From: Burkholderia vietnamiensis LMG 10929
GTDB lineage: Bacteria > Pseudomonadota > Gammaproteobacteria > Burkholderiales > Burkholderiaceae
Direction of reading: 5' to 3'
Length of the DNA: 64,000 nt
Assembly (NCBI RefSeq): GCF_000959445.1
Contig: NZ_CP009631.1
Coordinates: 1,364,001 to 1,428,000 of the forward strand
Below are positions 62,838-64,000 of the stretch, piece after piece. The notes under the pieces are model-generated. The model saw nothing but the letters and a program-made list of their open reading frames with translations. It did no database searches and was not told the origin of the DNA. A program made the translations under genes and the position numbers. Within the stretch, counting starts at the first letter, position 1, and every line of letters begins with the position of its first letter.

Positions 62838-64000
62838 TCAGCGCTGCGCGAGCCATGCGTCCACGCGCGCGAGCGCGGTGCGCAGCGCGTCGAGCAGCGC
62901 CGCGTTGCCGGCGAGCGTGCCCCACAGCGCGCGCGATGCGCACAGGGCGAGCACCGGGTCGTCGGCGGCGACGATCGCGCGCGCGGCGCCTTCGTCCATC
63001 ACGCCGTCCTGGTAGGCATACGGCAGCCGGCCGCGCGCCCAGCGCTCCAGAAAGCGCAGGAACAGCGCGGGCAGCACCGCGGTGGCGATCGGCGCGGCGC
63101 CGCGCGCGAACGATTCGGCGAGCGTCGGCGCGATGAAGCCGGGGATCTTCGAGAAGCCGTCGGCCGCGACGCGCTGGTTGGTGTCGAGCACGTACGGGTT
63201 GCCGAAGCGCTCGAGCACGACGTCGCGGTAGCGTTCGAGGTCGAGCGGACTCGGCGTGAGGCACGGGATCACGTCCTGCGTCACGTAGTCGTGCGCGAAG
63301 CGGCGGATCCCGGCGTCGTGCGTGCCTTCGTGGATATACGTGTGGCCCGCGAGCGTGCCGGCCCACGCGATGCAGCTGTGGGTCGCGTTCAGGATGCGGA
63401 TCTTCGCTTCTTCGTACGGGTGCACGTCGTCCACCAGCTCCGCGCCGGCCAGCTCCCAGCGCGGGCGGCCGGCCGCGAAGCGGTCCTCGATCACCCACTG
63501 GATGAAGGATTCGGCCATCACGGGGCAGGCGTCGTCGATGCCGGTCGCCGCGCGCACGCGTTCGCGCACGTCCGGGGTCGGGCGCGGCGTGATGCGATCG
63601 ACCATCGCGCTCGGCGTCGCCACGTGCGCATCGAACCACGCGAGCAGCGCGGTTTCGCCACGCTGCTCGAGGAACGCGCGCATCCCGGCGCGAAAGCGCG
63701 CGCCGTTGTTGCGCAGGTTGTCGCAGCTCTGCAGCGTGAGCGGGCCCGCGCCGCGCGCGACGCGTTCGGCCAGCAGCGCGGCGAGCGCGCCGTAGAGCGT
63801 CGTGCGCGCGCCTTGCAGATCGGCTGCGAGATCGGCGTTCGCGAGGTCGAGGCGGTTGTGCTCGTCGAGGTAGTAGCCGCCTTCGGTGACCGTGAACGAC
63901 ACGATCCGGCACGCCGGATCGGCGCCGGCGTCGATCAGCGCGGCCAGATCGGGCGACCACGGCAGCACGCGCGAGATCGCGCGGATCGTCTCGTACGCGC
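62838..64000 (-). CDS. dalD: mannitol dehydrogenase-family protein, probably D-arabinitol 4-dehydrogenase, 5' partial
   Basis: The frame stays open to the window end, so the N-terminal NAD-binding region is missing; about 386 residues are visible. Family features are CRIVSFTVTEGGYYLD, LTLQSCDNLRNNG, the catalytic Lys-Asn-His pattern in KIRILNATHSCIAW, and RFGNPYVLDTNQRVAADGFSKIPGF. This is the long-chain polyol dehydrogenase family (MtlD/DalD). DalD is favoured by the adjacent xylB. It converts D-arabitol to D-xylulose; mannitol to fructose is an alternative. Confidence 0.85.
   Translation of the reverse strand, partial: AYETIRAISRVLPWSPDLAALIDAGADPACRIVSFTVTEGGYYLDEHNRLDLANADLAADLQGARTTLYGALAALLAERVARGAGPLTLQSCDNLRNNGARFRAGMRAFLEQRGETALLAWFDAHVATPSAMVDRITPRPTPDVRERVRAATGIDDACPVMAESFIQWVIEDRFAAGRPRWELAGAELVDDVHPYEEAKIRILNATHSCIAWAGTLAGHTYIHEGTHDAGIRRFAHDYVTQDVIPCLTPSPLDLERYRDVVLERFGNPYVLDTNQRVAADGFSKIPGFIAPTLAESFARGAAPIATAVLPALFLRFLERWARGRLPYAYQDGVMDEGAARAIVAADDPVLALCASRALWGTLAGNAALLDALRTALARVDAWLAQR

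Overview
The window is high-G+C, gene-dense chromosomal DNA. It carries waaF, a bpeR-bpeAB-oprB type RND efflux locus, a VgrG island, a zur-znuACB locus and a large polyol operon, which together point to a Burkholderia species, most likely the Burkholderia cepacia complex and its main chromosome. This assignment rests on protein recognition and gene order; no database search was possible. I found no rRNA, tRNA, CRISPR array, insertion sequence or prophage.

Layout. 1-2.1 kb: the 3' part of a PglL/Wzy-type O-oligosaccharyltransferase and a small TonB-C-like lipoprotein. 2.3-7.1 kb (minus strand): an orphan type VI secretion island of vgrG, an unrecognised cargo protein and a membrane-anchored BNR/Asp-box protein, tightly packed and locally lower in G+C. 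7.2-15.7 kb: housekeeping genes (moaC, BepA-like protease, YheT hydrolase, waaF, ilvE, azlCD). 15.9-24.2 kb (plus strand): central metabolism (pgk, pyk, fba, purC, purE, purK, tsaC), punctuated by clear intrinsic terminators. 24.3-28.6 kb (minus strand): a GDSL lipoprotein, a sterol-desaturase-family enzyme and PBP4-type dacB. 28.8-32.9 kb: an OmpR-type regulator, a sensor kinase and a DegP/HtrA protease, with a phased TTAAG array in front of the protease. 33-36.3 kb: small conserved genes, a remnant of a Wzc-type tyrosine kinase, and a GlxA-type regulator divergent from a cysteine hydrolase. 36.4-43.4 kb: a TetR repressor and the divergent RND pump, with an operator very like the enterobacterial AcrR site. 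43.7-48.1 kb: a xanthine/urate permease with a structured leader, an FGGY kinase and S-formylglutathione hydrolase. 48.2-51.3 kb (minus strand): zur-znuA-znuC-znuB with a candidate Zur operator. 51.6-64 kb: a polyol catabolic locus.

How the genes work together. The polyol locus couples an ABC importer (substrate-binding protein, two permeases, ATPase) to two routes. One is a sorbitol/galactitol-type dehydrogenase, a PfkB sugar kinase and a GatZ-like protein that has no GatY/KbaY partner here. The other is D-arabinitol dehydrogenase plus xylulokinase, next to a SorC-type regulator. In the zinc locus the histidine-rich metal-binding segment is at the end of the ATPase instead of in the binding protein. 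The efflux locus and the two-component/HtrA locus each show a recognisable cis-regulatory signature. The most novel-looking element is the VgrG cargo/putative immunity pair, whose activity cannot be assigned from sequence alone.
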